Source of the DNA: Diacronema lutheri
Taxonomy: Eukaryota > Haptophyta > Pavlovophyceae > Pavlovales > Pavlovaceae
Length of the DNA: 64,000 nt
Direction: 5' to 3'
NCBI GenBank assembly: GCA_019448385.1
Contig: JAGTXO010000016.1
Location: 1 to 64,000 of the forward strand
Both the position numbers and the translations under genes were made by a program. The notes below the pieces were generated by a model. That model was not told where the DNA came from. It saw only the letters and a list, made by a program, of their open reading frames with translations, and ran no database searches. Shown piece by piece: positions 44,813 through 56,075 of this stretch. Every line of letters starts with the position of its first letter. Position 1 is the stretch's first letter.

Positions 44813-47800
44813 ATGGCGGGGCGGCTGCCCCCCGGGGCGAAGAGGACGGGACGGAGAGCGGCGCGCGCGGCCGCGTGCGCTGGCGTGGCGCTCGCGTTGC
44901 TGGACGGCGCGCCCCGCGCGCGTGCGGCGCGCCTCACGCTCTTTCACCTCTCGGGCGCGCGCGCGGCTGCGCCGGCCGCCGCCGCGCCGCGCGCGTACGA
45001 CGTCTTTGACCTGCTCAGCGCGGGCGACGACTCGGTGCTCGGTGCGCACGGCGAATATGACGTGAGCGCGCGGTTGGTCGCGCCGGCCGCGCGCGCGTGG
45101 GCATGCAGTACTGCCGGCCCCGCCGCCGCGGCGCGCTGCGCCCTACGCTACACGGGCGGAGGCGCCGACGGCGGCGCCGAAAACGTGTCGGCGGCGATCG
45201 CGCTCGTCGACGTCGACCTGCTGCCGCGCTGCGGGTGCGTGCTGCCGGCGCTCGCGCACGCGCGCGCGCTTGCCGACGCGGGCGCGCTCGCCGTCATCGC
45301 CACCTCTCGCGCCGCGCTGTGGGGTGGCGCGTCGCGCGCGGGCGGCTCGGTCGTCGTGTACGGCGCCAACGCCCACGCCGACGCCGACGGCCGCGGCGTC
45401 TCCGCCTGGACGCTGCCGCTCGTCGAGGCGGTGGATTCGCGGATCGAGCCGCTGCTTGATGCGCTGAGCGGCCGCGCCAACGGCGCCCGCGCCCGCGCCA
45501 CCGCGCGCCTCGCTGGCTGCGTGCCCTCGCCGCTGCGCGGCTCCGCGCGCTGCGGCGCGCCGCAAAACGGCTGGCTGCCGCTCTGGCGGAGGCTGGGCGT
45601 CGCGCTCCGGCTGCTGCTGCTCGTCAGCGTGTGGCACTGCCTCGAGCAGGCGGCGATCCGCCTCGTCGGCTTTGTCCGCCTCGACGGCGCCGCGCAGCTG
45701 AACGTGCGCGCGGCGCGCGTGCGGCCGCGCGCGCGCGCTCCGGCGGCGCGCGCACGCGCCGCGGCCGCGCGCGCGCCGCGCGCGGCGACCTCACGCCCGC
45801 GCCAACGGCCCCCCCCGCGCGCGCGCGCGCGCCGCGCTCACCTGCGCACGGCGCGCGAGCAGCTGCCGCAGCTGCTGCTCGCGACCGAGCTGCTCGCAAA
45901 CTGCCTCCGTGCGGTTTGGCTCGTCGACTACCCGCTCGACCCGCGCGCGCTCGTGCCGCCGTCTGTCAAGCTCGCGCTGCTGTGCGCGCAGCTGCCGCTC
46001 GGCACGCTCTCGCTGTTGCTGCTGCTGCGCTACGTGCGCTCCGTCGCGCAATGGGGCGGGCTCGCGTCCGTTGCGCTGCCCACCGCGACGCGCGTCCGTC
46101 TGTCGCTCGTTCTCGCCACGCAGCTCGGCGGCGGCCTCGGCGGCCTGCTCGGCGCGGCGCGCATGGGTCACCAGTCGGGCGCGCTGCTCGCGCTGCCCGC
46201 ATGCGCGCTCGTCGCGCCCGTGCTCGCCGTGGCCGGCGCAGGCCTCGCCCTCCGCCGGAGCGTGCGCGCGGCGAGCACGGCGCAGGGGCGCGCGCAACTC
46301 GACCTGTATCAGGCGCTGCTCGCGCGCAAGGTGCTCGGCGCGACCGTCGCGACGGCGGGCGCGGCGCTGATTGGAAGCGCGGCTGTCGCGCTGCCGCCGC
46401 TCTGGTACAGCGCGACCGGCCGTTTCGCGTCAGTGGGTGCAGCGGCGCTCTGCGCGCAGGCGGCGTCGCTCGCTCTCGTCACCACCTTCTGGCCGGGCGC
46501 CGAACTCACGCCCGTTGGGCCCCTCGAGGCGATCGCGGTCGCGACGGCGTCTGCGCTCCGCTGCTGCCTGCGCGCGTGCGTCCGGCGGCGGCGCTCGTTG
46601 AGCGACGACGGCAGCGACGGCGGCGGGGGCCGAGGCGGCGGCGGCGACGGCGGCGGCACGGCAGACGGCGCCGGTGGCGACGGCGGCGCGGCGCGCGGTG
46701 GCGGCGCCGGCGGGGGCATGCCGTCGGCGGGCGGCGGCGCCAATGCCCACGGCGGCTTCGTCGACCCGTTTGTCGAGCTGTACGCGACGCGTCCGCTCGT
46801 CGCGCGCGCGATGAAGCGCAGTGCATACTTGAACAGCCGTCGCTTCTCCGCCGCCGACTCGCTCGGCGGGCTTGACGAGGTGAGGGTCCCGCGCAGCGGC
46901 GGCGGCAGCGGAGGTGGCGGCGGCGTGCGCAGCAGCAGCTGCGCGAGCAGCAGCGCGAGCGCGGCGCCGTACCGCGCGTCAGCCGATGGGCTCGCGCGTG
47001 CGCACGGCGCGGCCATCTCGACCGTTACGCGCGACGAAGCCGGCGCGGCCGTCTGGGCGGCGGACGGCGTCGGCGGCGGCGGCAGCGCGCGCAGTGACGC
47101 GCACGTGCGCAGAAGTTGCGGCCGCGCGTCGCGCGCCGCCTCGCGCGGCTCAACCGACGGCCGGACCGGCGCGCACGGCGGTGGTGCGTCGCCGCCGCGC
47201 GCTCGCAAACTCCGCGAGCAGCGCGGCGGCGACGATGGCGCGCTGCCGCTGATCGGCGTCGCGTTGGGCGGCGGCGGAGCGGCGGGCGCGCACGCCGGCG
47301 GCGGCTCCGGCGGCGCGGTCGCGTCGCCGTTGCTCTGCGCCGCCGTCGGCCCGAGCCGCGGCGGCGCCCCGCTCGCGCGCGCGCGGTCGGTGGGCGCCGC
47401 GCTCGGCGCGGCCGGCGCCGACGGCGCCGACGGCACGGCGGGCGGGGGCAGCGCGTGCGCGGGGCGCGCCGTCGCAGCAGCGCGCGACGACACGGCCAAC
47501 GACACGCACCAAATCGCGCGCGCCCCGCCCGCCGCGCCGTCGCCTCTTGCCGCGTCCATGCCCGTGCGACTGCCGCGCTGCGCGCGCGCGTCCTCTCGAT
47601 CCGCGCAGGCGCTCGCAGCGCTCGGCGTTGGCGGAACGACGTGCGCGCCACCGTTGCCCGCCGCGGCGGGTGCGGGCGCGGGTGGCGCGGCGCGCGCCAA
47701 CAGTGTCGGCTGCGGCGCGGATCACGCAAGCGCGTCGAGCGCGGCGTGCGGCACGCGGCGCTCGCGCGTCGCCTCGCACGACGCGCGCCCGAACGGTGGG

Positions 47801-48523
47801 CACGGCGGGCTCGGCATCGGCGCGACGCGCGCGCCGCAGCTCGGCAGCACGCCGTGCGCCGACGCGCTCGGCCCGGCGCTCGGCTGCGCGCTGCCCGCGC
47901 CCTCGCTCGAGCCATCGCACATCGAGCGAGCCGCCTCGCGCCTCGGCGCGCTGCCGGCCGAGCGCGCCGCCGCGCTGCCGCAGCCGCGCACGACGCGCGG
48001 GTCCGCCGAGTCGGGCAGCTTCCCGGGCGGCGGCAGTAGTGGTGGCGGCGGCGGCGGTGGCGCGTGCGGCTGCGGCAGCGCCCGCCGCGCCGCCCACAGC
48101 GGCGCGCGCGCGAGCACGAATGCCGAGCAGCTCTCCGCCCTCTCGCCGTTTGTCACCTCGCGCTTTGCGCGGGCGGTGCACGCCGGCGCTCCGCCGTTGC
48201 GCGCCGCGTCGCCGCCGCAGCCGCCCGCGTTGCGCGCGCAACCCGCCGGCGCGCTCGGCGGCGCGGAGCTGGTGACGACGCCGCGCGCGCCCTCATGGTA
48301 CGCGCCGCGCACGTCGATGCTTGCGTCAGGTGCGATGTCGGTCGATGCGCTCGCCACCGCGCTCGACGGCGCGCTGCGCGACGAACGCGGCCGCTTGCGC
48401 TGGCGGCGCCGCGCCTCGTCGAGTCACACGGGCGCGAGCGATGCGGGCACGGCCACGGGCAGCGTTGGCGGCGGCGTGAGCTGTGCTGCGGGCGGCGGCG
48501 GCGGCAGCGTGGCCGCCGGCGAG

Positions 48524-48559
<36 letters not shown>

Positions 48560-50122
48560 AGCGGCAGCATGGGCGCGGCATCGGCCGCGTCTCGCGCCGC
48601 GTCGCTGACGATGGCGTCCATCCGCGCCGCCGACCCGGAGCGCGAGCTCTTCTTGGGCGTGACGCTTCGCTTCTTGCGCGCGTTTGCGCGCGAGCACGGC
48701 CTCGACGCGGCGACGCGCACGCGCGACATCGGCCGGCTCGTCGCCGAGCTGACGTCCGAGTCGGGCACGTCGCTCGTCGCCGCCGCGCTCGACGAGTGCC
48801 GCGCGGTGAATGCGCCGCTGCAGTCCCTCGGCATCGGGATCGCGACTGTCTTCGTCTCGCACGCGCAGTCGATGCCTTTCCTCCGCCTCGTCGACGCGCT
48901 TGACGAGTATGGCCGCCAGCCGCTGCACCGCGCGCAGCACGGGCAGCCCGCCGCCGCCGCCGCCGCCGCGCCCGCGCCGGGCGCCGTCGCGTGCGCCGCC
49001 GGCGGCGCGACGGCGGCTGCGCACCGCGCCGCGCCGTGCGAGGTTTTTTTTTGGCTGGACATCTTTTCAGTACCACAATCGCGCATCGTGTCGTCGATCC
49101 AGCACATTCCGCGGCTGCTCACCGCGATCGGCTGCGTGGCGCTCGTTGTCGACCCGTGGCGGCAGCCGGAGTGCCTCACGCGCGTCTGGTGCCTCCTCGA
49201 GCTGCTGCACGCCTTCCAGGCGCGGTGCGACGTGCGCCTCACCATGTGCCGCGAGGAGCGCGCCGCCTTCCACCGCGCCCTCCACTCGGACTACGCCGCG
49301 GTGCAGGCCGCGCTCACGACGATCGACGCGCGCGGGGCGCAGGCGAGCGTCGAGGCGGACCGTCGGCTCATCTTAAGCCTGATCGAGACGCAGATGGGCT
49401 TTGGCAAATTCAACGCCGAGCTGCAGCGCGAGATGACGCGCTGCCTCGCGCAGCTCGGCGCCACCATCGTCGAGCACGGCCGCGACAAGGCGCGCAGCGC
49501 GCCAAAGGGCGCAGGCGCGCACGCACCGCGCGCGCCCGCCCGCGGCGCGCCGTCGGGCGCGGCGGCCAATGCCGCGCGCACCGGCCGTTGCGCCGGCGGT
49601 GGGCTCGCGCCACCCGCCGGCGCCACGCTCAGCGCCATCTTTGGCCGGATGCGTCACAGCCCCGGCGCGAGCAGCGCGGACGGCCGCGCGCCTCGGCCGC
49701 GCAGCTGCGCGGTCGAGGCGCGCGGCGGCAAGGGCGACGCGTGCAGCCCGTCGGACGAGCGCACGTCGGCGCGCTTGAGCGCGGGCGTGTTCGCCACCGC
49801 CTTCGACGCCGCCGACCGCGCGGAATCTTTGAGCGCGCGCGCGAGCCGCGCGACGCGCGGCGCGTCGGCCGCGGCCGTCGATGAGCGCGCGCCGCGCGCA
49901 CGCGGCAGCGGCGGCGCGCCGCGCTCGATCAACGCGCGCGTCACGGCGCTGCTGCGAGCCGCGCGCCGCGCCGCAGTTTCGCCGGCCCCAATCGCCCCAT
50001 CGTCGTGCCCAGCCGCGCGCCCGGTCGACGCGCGCGCCACGCCGAGCGGCGGTGCGGCGCGCGCGACGGCTGCGCCCGTGGCGCGTGACGTCGAGGCCGG
50101 CGCGTGCGCATGCGTGTCGTGA
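44813..50122 (+). CDS. PA-domain multi-pass membrane protein with cytosolic TIR-like domain
   Basis: Open frame of 1769 residues from ATG 44813 (MAGRLPPGAK). An N-terminal signal-like segment precedes a protease-associated-type ectodomain (AIALVDVDLLPRCGCVLPAL, then ARALADAGALAVIATSR). About six hydrophobic helices follow: LRLLLLVSVWHCL, SVKLALLCAQLPLGTLSLLL, LSLVLATQLGGGLGGLLG, LLALPACALVAPVLAVAGAG, VATAGAALIGSAAVALP and AALCAQAASLALVTTFW. A long Gly/Ser/Arg-rich cytosolic region leads to a C-terminal TIR-like domain (about residues 1335-1560): IATVFVSHAQSMPFLRLVDA, VFFWLDIFSVPQSRIV, ALVVDPWRQPECLTRVWCLL then ELLHAF. The WC-x-x-Glu motif matches the catalytic Glu of TIR NADases. A 159-bp in-frame intron probably lies at 45704-45862 (GTGCGC...GAGCAG). 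The architecture suggests a membrane sensor with an intracellular signalling or NAD-cleaving output; the function is inferred. Confidence 0.65.
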
Positions 50123-50554
50123 CTCGTGAGCGCGTGCGCTCAGTCACAACCTAGGGCCAGCCCAGGCGCTGGCTGGTGCCACAGCTGCGGCGGCCACCAC
50201 GATCGGCGGCGGGCGCCGTGCAACGCGACCGCCACGCGCAGGGGCGGGCGCGCGGCAGCTGGTGGCAGCCGCCAGGGCAGGCACGCGGGGCGCGCCACAC
50301 GCGGCGTACGCCACATTTTTGCCACCGGCATGCGGTGCGGGTCACGAGGCGACCTGCGCGGGGGCAGCTCTAGCCTGCGCGCCATCATTCGCGGACGGGT
50401 AGCATCTCTAAGACTCCCTCCCCGGCACTCGCGGTGCAGCCGCCGCGCCGCTGCGACCATCGCGCGGCCGTGGATGCGCCAGCACAGCCGCACCGAGCCG
50501 CGCTCGGACAAGGCGCCGCTCGTGCCTGCACTCAAGGCTCGCCACCGGGGGAGC
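50123..50554. other. Intergenic between two convergent genes
   Basis: Lies between the stops of the TIR-like receptor (plus) and L28e (minus). No domain-like open frame and no repeat was seen; both 3' untranslated regions must lie here. Confidence 0.5.
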
Positions 50555-51226
50555 CTACTTGCCCCACGCCCACTTCTTGCGGGCAGGCTTGCCCTTGGTC
50601 ACACCAGCGGCCTTGCGCTTGGCCGCCTCCTTGAGCGTGCACGCCTTTGCCAGTGCCGCGCGCTTCATGTCTGGCCGGTAGAAGGTGTCGGCCGTCGCGA
50701 TCGACACGGCCTTTGCGACCGCCGTCATGCTCTTCGAGAGCACCTTCGTCTTGCGCATCGCCTTGGGCTGCGCGGCAAAAGCAGCGCGGCACGGCACGGG
50801 CGCGCGCGGCCCATGCGGCGGTCAGACCGTGGGCGTCGGCGCGCGAGCCCTGTCTTGGCGTGCGCGCGCGATCGGCGGCGACACCCGCGCGAGCAAGGCG
50901 GACCGGCGGCGAGGTCGCGGCCGCGCAGACAGGCGGTGCGCGCCGCTTTAACGGGCGACCCGCGTGCCGCGCTTGCGCGCGAGGCCCACCTTGCGCGCGA
51001 CGGCGTCAAAGTCCTTGGCCGTCGTCGTCAGCTTGAGCGACGAGCCGTCGCCCGGCTGCACGTCCACGGTTCGCTTGTTGGCAAGGCCCGAGAACTTGAA
51101 AGAGTTCTTGCCGGACAAGTTGCCGCGCTCGCAGCTGAATGTGGCGCTCGGGAAGCGCCCTTTCCGCAGGAATGACGACGTGTCCCGCACCACCATCCAC
51201 GTGAGATCCTCCGAAAAGTTGGCCAT
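50555..51226 (-). CDS. RPL28: Large-subunit ribosomal protein eL28, two exons
   Basis: Exons 51226-50990 and 50767-50555 (149 residues). Exon 1 carries the conserved start MANFSEDLTWMVVRDTSSFL and SGKNSFKFSGLANKRTV, matching QWMVVRNCSSFL and ARNSFRYNGL of other L28e proteins. Exon 2 carries KAVSIATADTFYRPDMKRAA, matching the YRPDLRMAA block, and a Lys/Arg-rich tail ending KPARKKWAWGK. The donor was placed at AAG|GTGGGC (50989); a second in-frame donor at 50959 (GTCGCC) would add ten residues (VGLARKRGTR). eL28 is a eukaryote-specific protein of the 60S subunit. It is encoded between the two TIR-like genes. Confidence 0.9.
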
Positions 51227-51574
51227 CGCGAGCGGCCAGAGGGGGCGTCGCGCGATGGAGGCACGCGGCACGCGGTTTCAGCCGGACGCAACAGCACACA
51301 AAGTCCGGAGCTATGGGGACAATCCTGGAGACCCCTCAGCTTTTTAAACAGAGCTGAGGTGGACACCGAGCCCTGAGAATAAATAAAGATAATATGCATA
51401 ATGAGTATAATCCAAACGAGTTCGTCCCAGCGTTTCGTCATTTTAATATATGACGAGCCAATCGAATTAGCCTGGCCAATCGAACGGCGGGGTCTCCAGC
51501 CCCAGGGCAGCGCCCCCTTATTGGCAATTTGAAAGTTCATTTTCCCATACTTCATTTGCGTGCCCAGCGCCCTG
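51227..51574. other. Intergenic, AT-rich island with probable eL28 promoter
   Basis: No gene seen. The stretch 51340-51480 is strikingly AT-rich for this window (AATAAATAAAGATAATATGC). It lies upstream of eL28 on the minus strand and downstream of the H-NOX gene's stop, so it may supply promoter elements for the former; any 3' signal of the latter would have to be sought in the next bases outward on the minus strand. Confidence 0.45.
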
Positions 51575-54300
51575 TCATACCAGCGGCAATCTTTCAACGC
51601 TTGGGAGCGGCGTACCAAGCGCCGACACGCGCGTTGGGGAATCTGGCGCGCTTGTACGGCCGCCGCCATGTATGCCGGCCTGGAGCGCCCGATTGCGGCG
51701 CCGGCTCGGCGTCAGCTGCCCATCCACGCTCGCGTGAAGCTCGCCGGCGGCAAAGTCCGACCCGTGCTCAGCGTCTGCCTCGACTCCCATGAGCGAGCTC
51801 AGCGAGCTGGTTGACTCACGATGCGTGCGCAACGCGTGCGCGATCTGCCCCTCGTGCGCATCGCCGATACGCACGCTGAGCGCAAAGTGGCGCACGTACG
51901 CGCCGTGCGCCGCGGCTTGCCAGTCACCGGACGTGAGCGGGCTGGGCGACTTGAGGCCGAGGAACGCGGGCCGCACGGCGAGCGCGCGGCTCGCGCGAAG
52001 CAGCGGCTTGAGCTCGCGCTGGTACCACGAGTCGACGCGGCCGGCGAGGTGCGCGCGCCACGTCTTGCCGCCGACCATCCAGCGCATACGAGCACTCACG
52101 CCACCGCCCTCTGCCGGCGCGGCGTGCGCGAGCCACGCGGCCGGTCGCGCGCGAGCGAGCACGTCCGCGAGCTGCGCGAAGCCAAGCTCAGCCGCGAGGC
52201 GTGCCCACACGAGCAGGTCGTTCTCCGCCGAGGCGGCCTCGGGGATGGGACTGGCGCGCTTTGCGAGGACGACGGCGACGTGCACGATCACGGCGAGCTG
52301 CACAAAGCGCTCAAAATGCTCGACAGACTGGTACATGGCCTCGATGCGCTCGCGAATGAGCTCGAGGTCGCTCGCATAGTAGGTGCGCGCGCGCGCGAGC
52401 TTGAATTCGCGGATCGCGGCCACGTAGCGCTGCAGCGTGCGCTCGGAGAGGAAAAAGTCGACGCACAGCTGCACGTGCTCCGTGTCGTGCAGCACGAGGA
52501 AGAGCGCCCACTCGTACACGCACCTGGCTCGGCGCAGCGCACGGCAGGACGACGCGCGTGAGCGTGCCGCGCGCAACGCACGCGCCACGCAGTGTGCGCC
52601 CGGCCGCACCATGCCGCCGCGAGCGGCGCACCAGAGGCGCTCGAAGAAGTCCCACGTGAAGAGCACGATCATCCCCTCGCACCTACGCACAAACTGCTCG
52701 AGCATCGCGATCGTCGGCACCATGATCGGGTGCTGCTGCGCGACGCAGCACTTGTCGACCCACAGCGTCACATCCTGCCACCGCTCGATTGGCGCGGGCT
52801 GCTGCGCGAGCCGCGCGTCGTCCGCCGCGGAGGAGGCGCACGGCGCGCGCTCGGGCGACTCGGTGGCGCTAGGCGCGCACGGCGCTGTGACGCCCGTCGC
52901 GAGCACGCGCGCGCGGCCGACGTGCCGCCGGCGCTCCCACACAACGTCTCGCGCGGCCGACGCGAGCACGGCCGCCTTCACGTCCGAGTAGTCGAGCTTG
53001 GCGCCCATCAGCTCGCGCCAGTCGGCGGGCGGCAGCCACGTGTGCGAGACGAAGCGCGTCGCAAAGCTGGCCGGCGCCGAGAGCTCGTAGTCGGCGATCG
53101 TGCCCACGTTGGTGCGCCAGAAGGCCGACGTGCGTGCCATTTCGCCAACGTTGGCAAAGTCGGCCGCCACCTTCCCGCACCGCACGGCGCGCATGAGCGC
53201 CGCGCCCGGGTCGGCGAGGCCGGGCAGCGCCAGGAGCAACTGGTCAAGTCGTTGCTCGAACGTCGGCCCCTCGGGGCTGTGCGTGCTGATACTCGCCGCG
53301 TTGGACACGCGTTGCGCGACCCGGCCGAACGCGGTGAGCGACATCGTGCGGAGCGGCATCCAGCGTGTAGCTGTCGCCTCGCTTGCCACCGCCTCGCTCG
53401 ATGAGTGCAAGCCGTGCGCGCTGGACGAGCGAGCGCCGGACGAGCAAGCGCCAGTGACTGCCGACATGCTTTCGCGATGCAACACGGGCACCACACGTGT
53501 CCACCACGCCCAACGCGCGCGCGGCTTTGGCGCAGGCGGCGCGGGCAATGCGCCTGCGCAACACGACTCGACGAGCGCGTGGTGCCAGCCGCGCGACACG
53601 CGCACCTCGCGCGCCGTACGTGCGCGAGCGTTGGGTGATGGCGCCGGCGGCGGATTGTCAGCGACGAGCGTGCACGTCCACGTTGCGTCGAAGCCGGCGT
53701 GCGGTGCGCTCAGCCGGCGCATCTCGAGGAGCGCACCCGTCTTGAGCCTCGCAACGGCGCGCACAACGCCGGCGGCGAACGGGGCGAACGTCGCGCCGCG
53801 ACTCGACGCGTACCTGGCGCGGCCGTGGACGCAAGGAGTGTGGATGAGAGATGCAGTCTGGTTGCTATGGAAGCGCGCGCGCGCGCACGGCCACCCGCCG
53901 CGACGCACGAGATGACAAGCGTGCCGTCGGCCGAGCGGCCGTCAACCTTGAAGATTGGGAAATGCGCGCCGCGGTGCGTGCGCCACAAGGTGTGGTGCAG
54001 CGTGTTGACGTTGCAGAGCACGTCGTCGAGTGTCGTGCCGAGCGCGTCGAGCATGCGCATGTGCCCCATCTCGGCGAGCCATTCGACGAAGTACTCACCG
54101 AGCGCGTCGAGTGCGGCGCTCGGATCGAGGTTGCGTTCGGCAGCCGTCGCGCGGAACAGGGCGAGCGTCGTGGCGTCGGCGTACTGCACGGCATCGAGAA
54201 TAGCATCCTCGTTGACCACGCCCGCTTCGCGCAAAACCGACTGCCATGCGGCATCATCGGCGACGAACGCGCGCAGCGCGAGGTGGACGAGACCGTGCAT
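51575..54300 (-). CDS. H-NOX heme gas-sensor fused to a TIR-like domain, three exons
   Basis: Exons 54300-53909, 53813-52632 and 52523-51575 give 840 residues; both introns (GTGCGT...CAG, GTGCGC...CAG) are phase 2 and restore frame. Residues 1-185 form an H-NOX domain: MHGLVHLALRAFVADDAAW, a helical region, the proximal heme ligand His102 in NVNTLHHTLWRTH, and after the first intron the heme-propionate motif Tyr132-x-Ser134-x-Arg136 (ISYASSRGATF), then PFAAGVVRAVARLKTGALLE. A linker leads to a TIR-like domain (about 380-540): FATRFVSHTWLPPADWRELM, DVTLWVDKCCVAQ, EGMIVLFTWDFFERLWC joined by the second intron to VYEWALFLVLHD. The WC-x-x-Glu matches the TIR NADase catalytic Glu. H-NOX domains bind NO, CO or O2; in animals they gate guanylate cyclase, which is absent here. 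A gas-regulated TIR output is inferred. The C-terminal part is unrecognised. Confidence 0.85.
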
Positions 54301-54413
54301 CCCTGGGGGGATCGCCGAGGCGTCACGACTGCCGTTATTGAAAGCTTAAAGTGGACGACCTTTTGGGCGAATCACGTCGAAGCGTACCCTTGCCGAGGGC
54401 GCGAAGGATGTCG
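54301..54413. other. Upstream region of the H-NOX gene
   Basis: Short non-coding stretch between the H-NOX start codon and the left inverted repeat of the Harbinger-type element. It contains GAAAGCTTAAAGTGGACGAC. The element therefore inserted very close to the H-NOX promoter. Confidence 0.4.
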
Positions 54414-54469
54414 CGTTCCAAACAGCTTTTTGGCACCCCGCCGCCGACGTCGCGACTTTCGTTTTGGCA
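54414..54469 (+). repeat. Left inverted repeat of the Harbinger-type element
   Basis: Matches the reverse complement of 58554-58609 at 55 of 56 positions. Confidence 0.85.
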
Positions 54470-54576
54470 CCGAAATTCCGCGACGAAATTGCTGTGCGCA
54501 AGAGGCGCTCCCAAACGGCTTCGCGGTTTGGGGCCAAGGGGGCTGACTTGTTTGTGGCGGGAATTTGCTCGGCGGG

Positions 54577-56057
54577 ATGGGGCGCGTGTCACCGGGCGTG
54601 ATCGGCAGCCGTCATACGCGCCTAGCCTGCGCCTCGCTGGCTGCGCACTACTATCTGACGCGCCGCCGAGCGACTTTGAAGCGGGCGGCAGCGTCGGCAG
54701 CGACGCCACGGCGCGCGTCGTACGACAAGAAGGACCGCCGGGCTGCCGTGCGCCGATTGGACAGCTTCAGCGATGGCCGGTTCAAGGCGAGGTACCGAGT
54801 GAGCCGAGCGACCTTCGACATGATCGTGGAGCGCATCGCGCCTGATCTCGATCCCGCCGACCGCACGAAACCTGGCGGCTGTCCGAAGTGTCCGATCTCC
54901 GCGCAGCTCAAGCTCGGCTCGACGCTCCGCTTCCTCGCAGGCAGCAACCACTTAGACATCGCCGATCTGCACGCCATGAGCCCGTACGTGCGCGCGCGCC
55001 GTGCGCTGATTGTGCAGCACCTGCCGCGCCGCGCGCGCGCGTCCGAGGCGCTCCGCATGTGCGCCAGCGGGCGACGCGCGTGCACCTGACCTTGTTGCTG
55101 CGCGCGCGCCCCGTGCGCCGCGTGCGTCGGCGCGCGCGCGCCGTTCGCGCGGGCAGGGCGTCGTTCTACTCACACTTGTACAAGGTCATTGACGCCATCA
55201 ACAACTGCTTTGCCGATGAGATGCGTTTCCCGCAGACGGCCGCCGAGCTGGAGGAGCAGTCACGAATCATGTCGGACAATTGGGGCGCGCTATTCCTTGG
55301 ATGCGTCGCCGCGCTGGACGGCCTCGCCGTCCACGTGCGAAAGCCACACCTGGCTGACGCTCCGATGGGATTCATGAATCGCAAGGGGAGCTTTTCGGTC
55401 AACGTGCAGGCCATGGCCAACGGCAACCGTAAGTTCCTGATGATGTCCGCTGAGCACCAGGGCGCGTGCAATGACTCGATCGCGTGGACGACGTGCCAGT
55501 TCTTCACACATCCGACGGCCGGCCTCAGAGTGCGCGGCCTTAAGCCGCCGTACTTCATCGTCGCCGATGCCGCGTACGCGCTCACCGACTATTTGCTCAC
55601 CCCGTACGACGGGAAGAGCCTGCCGCCCGACAAGGACGCGTACAACTTTTGGCATTCGCATTACCGCATCAACATTGAGTGCGCGTTCGGGCTGCTGCAG
55701 CGCAGGTGGGGGATCTTCCGTCGGGACATGGAGGTGGATACGCACCGTGTCGGGTTTGTCGTCAAGGCGTGTATGCTCCTGCACAACCTTTGCATCGAGG
55801 AGGGCGATCATCCCGTCAACCCCGTGTACGACAGCGAGCGAAACTTTGTTTACGGTCTCGACCTTCAATCCGATGGCTTTGCGGATGAAGAGGACGAGCT
55901 CGAGCGTTCCGCGGTCCGTGCGAACAAAGACGTCCCGCTGCGCCTGCGGATGCGCAACCGTCTCGCACTCAGAGGCATCGTCAGGCCGGCGCGCGGTAGG
56001 CTTGGCTCCTCCAATCGCCGGAGCGCAGCGGCGCGGATTTACCCATACAGTGCTTGA
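54577..56057 (+). CDS. PIF/Harbinger (DDE_Tnp_4) transposase, two exons
   Basis: Exons 54577-54983 and 55157-56057 give 435 residues; the GTACGT...CAG intron is phase 2 and joins DLHAMSP to ASFYSHLYKVIDAINNC, the usual helix-turn-helix then SxFY block of the family. N-terminal motifs: RFKARYRVSRATFDMIVERI and LRFLAGSNHLDIADL. The catalytic triad is complete: Asp in CVAALDGLAVHVRKP, Asp in FIVADAAYALTDYLL, Glu in YRINIECAFGLLQRRWGIF. The end is MLLHNLCIEEGD, an acidic patch and a basic tail. It should cut and join transposon ends together with an accessory DNA-binding protein. The ATG at 54577 was preferred as the first in-frame ATG. The reading frame is uninterrupted, so the copy may still be functional. 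Confidence 0.93.
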
Positions 56058-56075
56058 CGTGAGGAGTCACCTCCC

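Noticed and set aside
48326-49245. Minus-strand frames opposite the TIR-like receptor
   Set aside because: No recognisable motif, whereas the plus strand has the SH, FFWLDIF and WCLLEL motifs.
51575-53908. Minus-strand frame taken as a stand-alone gene starting at 53908
   Set aside because: Its N-terminal part before YASSR is intron; joining to the exon ending at 53909 completes the H-NOX domain with its YxSxR motif.
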